From Peptacetobacter hiranonis (GTDB lineage: Bacteria; Bacillota; Clostridia; Peptostreptococcales; Peptostreptococcaceae): a stretch of DNA of 64,000 bases. A program made the position numbers and the translations under genes. The notes under the pieces were generated by a model. That model was not told where the DNA came from, did not search any database, and worked only from the letters and a program-made list of their open reading frames with translations. Shown piece after piece: positions 62,201-64,000 of this stretch. How positions within the stretch are numbered: the first letter of the stretch is position 1; the number at the start of each line of letters is the position of its first letter. The DNA lies in NCBI RefSeq assembly GCF_008151785.1, contig NZ_CP036523.1, positions 2,282,019 to 2,346,018 of the forward strand. Reading direction: 5' to 3'.

Positions 62201-62589
62201 AATATAGCTTCCATGTCTTTCTGTGTTAAAACTGTTCCATTTGGATCGTCGTAGTATTTTTTTGTTCCGCTTTTTATAGCTTCTTTGACATCATCACTCG
62301 CATACGTTTTCCCATTTGCCGTAATTGTCATATCATCTAACACTAATCTTAGTCCGTCATTACCAAATAATAACTGAACGTGTGTGTATCCTGTTTTGTT
62401 TGCAGTATCGATTATTTCTTTAATCTGATTTACTGAGAAAAACTTTCTACCTGCATCTATTGAGTATACACTCATTTTTGTTTTGTTGGCTTCGTTAGCT
62501 GAAACCTTAGTCATACCTAATGACGCTGGCGTAACCATTGTCATACAAGCAACTAACATTGTCGCAATTGCCTTTCTAAACCTTCCCAT
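59224..62589 (-). CDS. Surface beta-N-acetylhexosaminidase with tandem GH20 domains and CWB2 anchor (1121 aa)
   Basis: Signal peptide (AIATMLVACMTMVTPASLGM), then two homologous GH20 catalytic domains. Domain 1 spans about 40-440 (YSIDAGRKFFSVNQIKEIID, VISSPGHMDAI, catalytic Asp-Glu in NFGADEYAND near 208). Domain 2 spans about 466-815 (FSIDAGRKYFSKDQL, VINSPGHMDGI, NFGCDEYAND near 638). Each also shows the Trp-rich sugar pocket (YWTPGFD, CTWCDEP; YWTAGWW, AVWCDDP). Residues about 827-1121 hold three CWB2 repeats (RIEGETRYETS, GKDRFDTAVKVA, ISGANRYETSAKIA). GH20 enzymes remove terminal GlcNAc/GalNAc or lacto-N-biose from glycans, so mucin-glycan use at the cell surface is inferred. AGGAGG precedes the ATG. 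Confidence 0.93.
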   Translation of the reverse strand: MGRFRKAIATMLVACMTMVTPASLGMTKVSANEANKTKMSVYSIDAGRKFFSVNQIKEIIDTANKTGYTHVQLLFGNDGLRLVLDDMTITANGKTYASDDVKEAIKSGTKKYYDDPNGTVLTQKDMEAILAHAKSKNVKIIPVISSPGHMDAILNTMEALGIENPKFNYQGTVSKTTLDLNNAKAVEFTKELVEKYAKYFNGKVEYFNFGADEYANDATYHGPSKKSGFLVLQEEKLYDDFIKYINEISAMVKENNMKPICFNDGIYYNQDEKNGTVDTDITVAYWTPGFDRYSPAPAKYLIEKGFKILNTNDNWYYVVGRNGEGWWYGSAMATDSMKKFKFNRVVGTADNEKPLPIVGSMACTWCDEPQKEYKPEIVKGLMELFANQNKDYIYPKANYAKVEDAIKKAPKDLTKYTEETAYNLNRAIASVTYGEKLADQAKVDAMANEITKATANLKVATSKKKKSAIFSIDAGRKYFSKDQLIEIIEKAHRNGYTDVQLILGNDGLRFALDNMDIKVNGKTYKSEDVKKAITKGNDIYYKDPNGDYLTEAEMDEILTVAKRLGMGVIPVINSPGHMDGILNAMEALGIKNPQYSHNGKKSTRTIDLNNKEAIEFNKELVKKYATYFAKKGSKIFNFGCDEYANDIDSSEEGYYNGWSRLQGEGMYPKFVTYVNDLSKVIKDAGMKPMCFNDGIYYNKKDEYGKFDKDIIISYWTAGWWEFYTAPAAYLYDKGHQIVNLNDGWYWVLGSYKNEANKLPYKYEDAMANIEKFDFNKVAGDSLGVPTIASMQAVWCDDPAQKHEMDKVMNLMDAYSAKHTGYLKRPGMKVNVAERIEGETRYETSLEVSKKAFSKSEKAYLVSGEKFPDALSAASLTSEGNGPILLVNDKTIDKVLAEVDRLNAKEIVLVGGGSISASNKNKVKEFAKSHSATVSELAGKDRFDTAVKVANKTITTLGNKGKVIIADGRNYPDAVSIAPYASKEGIPVLLANGNNVSKEVKDFLAKNNIKEAIIVGGDKAVGKDVEKLFKKVDRISGANRYETSAKIAEKFFASTDGIFMASGEAFADSLSVSYYASQKNTPVVLTIPNRLHDNTRKYMENNKYKNYYVIGGEAAVTSNIFR

Positions 62590-62968
62590 AAAATCCTCCT
62601 ATAAACCTTCTTTCTTTAATAATTGTGTTTTTCTTATTAAACAAAACAGAAAACCCTTTCTAATTGATTTATTCAATAAGGTATATACCAATTATCTTGT
62701 TTTTTATTTTATAAATATTTTTCAATTTTGTAAATACTTTTTTTATTATTTTTCTAACTTTTTTGTATATAATAAATAGTATTTTATTTTCATAAAATTT
62801 TCCCATATATCTATAATAGTATATGTATAATTTATAGGATTTTTTTATTAATATTTTTTATATTTTTAGTATATTTTGCTTTATTTTATTAATTTTATTT
62901 TTTGTTATTTTTCTTTTTATTTTAATATTTTTTACATTTTTTATTTTTATTTACTAATTTTATAAATA
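62590..62968. other. AT-rich intergenic region upstream of the hexosaminidase gene
   Basis: About 380 bases without a gene, with long T and A tracts. It must contain the hexosaminidase promoter; no clear hexamer pair or operator was found. Confidence 0.4.
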
Positions 62969-63011
62969 AAAAATCATCAGCCTATTTGTTTCATTTAGAC
63001 TGATGATTTTT
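62969..63011. terminator. Bidirectional terminator
   Basis: AAAAATCATCAG (62969-62980) and CTGATGATTTTT (63000-63011) are perfect complements, with an inner CTA/TAG extension, and are followed by T-rich sequence on the plus strand. On the minus strand it ends the CWB2 gene at 63062. Confidence 0.85.
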
Positions 63012-63061
63012 ATTTTTCTTATACTTTTTTTATTTTCTATTTATCCTAGTTTTTTATATTT

Positions 63062-64000
63062 CTATCTGTTTATTATCGCTTTTATTAAGTTAAATACCTT
63101 ATCACTTACAGCATTAACTCCACCTATTACAGTTGCTTTTTCTATTTTAGAATCAGTTGTATATTTTTCAACTACTTTTGGTAAAGTATCTCTCTTCACT
63201 AATAATACTGGAGCTTCTTTTCTTCCTGCATAGTTTCCAGCTATTAATGCATCTGGGAAGTCTTCTCCTGTTGCATATACTCCTAGTTTTGATTCTGGAT
63301 AAGAATTAGCAGCTATTATAGTTGATGTTTCATATCTATCTTTTCCACCAAATCTAGAAACTTTTTTAGCTCCGTTGTAAACATTTGAATCAGATTTATT
63401 TCCTTTAGTTATTTCAAATCCTTTGTCAATCTGATTTTGAACATCTTTTGATATAGCTTCATCAAGCCCACCTATTTTTACATTTTCTATATCCCATTCA
63501 GCTAAAGCTTGTTTAGTATATTTAGGTATAGAATCTTTTCTAGTTAGTAGTATTGGTGCATTGTCTTTAACTGCCATTGATGTCATACATAGAGCATCTG
63601 GATAGTTTTCTCCTGAAGCTAATTCTACTACTTCTTTATTTCCTTTTTCTCTTATCTTTATAGCTATTTTTCTAGCTGTATCGTATCTATCTAATCCATC
63701 AAATCTGTAGATTTCATATCCTTTTGCGGCTAAGCTATCTACAACTTTTTTAGATACTGCTTCGTATCCACCACTTACATAAATTTTCTTTGCTCCAAGT
63801 CTTTCTATTTCTTTTAGAGTTTTTTCTGGAAGTTTGTCTTTATATGTTAGTAGTGCTGATGCTTTTTCCTGAACTGCGAATGGATTTGCAGTTAGTACAT
63901 CTGAAAATCTTTCTGCATTTGCAAGTACTACAGCATTTGTTCCATTTGGATATAAGATTTCACTAGCTTCTATAGAAGTTTCTATTCTGTCGTCTCCTTC
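63062..64000 (-). CDS. CWB2-anchored surface protein, C-terminal part (5' end outside window)
   Basis: The minus-strand frame is open from the window edge to TAG/TAA at 63062; I translated the upstream part by hand and found no stop. It consists of three CWB2 repeats (DRIETSIEASEILYPNGT, LDRYDTARKIAIKIREKGN, KDRYETSTIIAANSYPESKL). They are closely similar along their length to the CWB2 module of the broken gene at 55774, including shared runs such as KDKLPEKTLKEIERLGAKKI. The functional N-terminal domain lies beyond the window. Confidence 0.88.
   Translation of the reverse strand, partial: EGDDRIETSIEASEILYPNGTNAVVLANAERFSDVLTANPFAVQEKASALLTYKDKLPEKTLKEIERLGAKKIYVSGGYEAVSKKVVDSLAAKGYEIYRFDGLDRYDTARKIAIKIREKGNKEVVELASGENYPDALCMTSMAVKDNAPILLTRKDSIPKYTKQALAEWDIENVKIGGLDEAISKDVQNQIDKGFEITKGNKSDSNVYNGAKKVSRFGGKDRYETSTIIAANSYPESKLGVYATGEDFPDALIAGNYAGRKEAPVLLVKRDTLPKVVEKYTTDSKIEKATVIGGVNAVSDKVFNLIKAIINR

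Overview
This 64 kb window comes from a low-GC, Gram-positive anaerobe. Several surface proteins carry cell-wall-binding repeat 2 (CWB2) modules of the Clostridioides difficile Cwp type, next to an LPXTG/sortase pilus locus and clostridial-type housekeeping genes. This points to the Peptostreptococcaceae, possibly Peptostreptococcus; the genus is an inference. No rRNA, tRNA or CRISPR array was seen.

Layout. (1) 1-5.6 kb: end of a CWB2 plus leucine-rich-repeat surface protein, unknown genes, a nonsense-broken small gene, and copy 1 of an IS3-family element. (2) 5.6-11.4 kb: minus-strand small genes (SDR dehydrogenase, alpha/beta hydrolase, CPBP protease, TfoX-N protein, lipoprotein, an XRE regulator with a palindromic operator). 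(3) 11.48-19.43 kb: a 7.9 kb integrated element inserted in the 3' end of the 23S rRNA methyltransferase gene rlmD. It is bounded by 75-bp direct repeats and carries a tyrosine integrase, a serine recombinase flanked by its own repeats, a winged-helix-like protein and unknown small genes. (4) 19.4-26.2 kb: rlmD, an RsuA-type pseudouridine synthase, class II fba, cysK-cysE and a LysR regulator. (5) 26.3-27.8 kb: IS copy 2, inverted relative to copy 1. (6) 27.8-37.3 kb: purA-purF-carA-carB-purC-purB on the minus strand, behind a leader with a terminator hairpin. (7) 37.7-42.9 kb: nucleotidase, phosphoesterase, small alarmone synthetase, metallo-hydrolase, Cys-cluster protein. (8) 43-55.2 kb: pilus locus made of a 2932-residue repeat adhesin, major pilin, class C sortase and small anchor pilin. 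(9) 55.8-64 kb: three CWB2 proteins, one broken by an in-frame TGA and one a tandem GH20 hexosaminidase.

Most interesting: the cysK-cysE leader. A consensus promoter is followed by a 32-codon reading frame beginning Met and six consecutive Cys codons. A segment inside that frame is complementary to the 5' arm of a large terminator just ahead of cysK. This is the layout of classical ribosome-stalling attenuation, here apparently sensing cysteine, where Firmicutes normally use a T-box or CymR.

Second: both IS copies sit in the loop of a Rho-independent terminator between convergent genes, with 3-bp direct repeats. That suggests a transposase that targets terminator hairpins.
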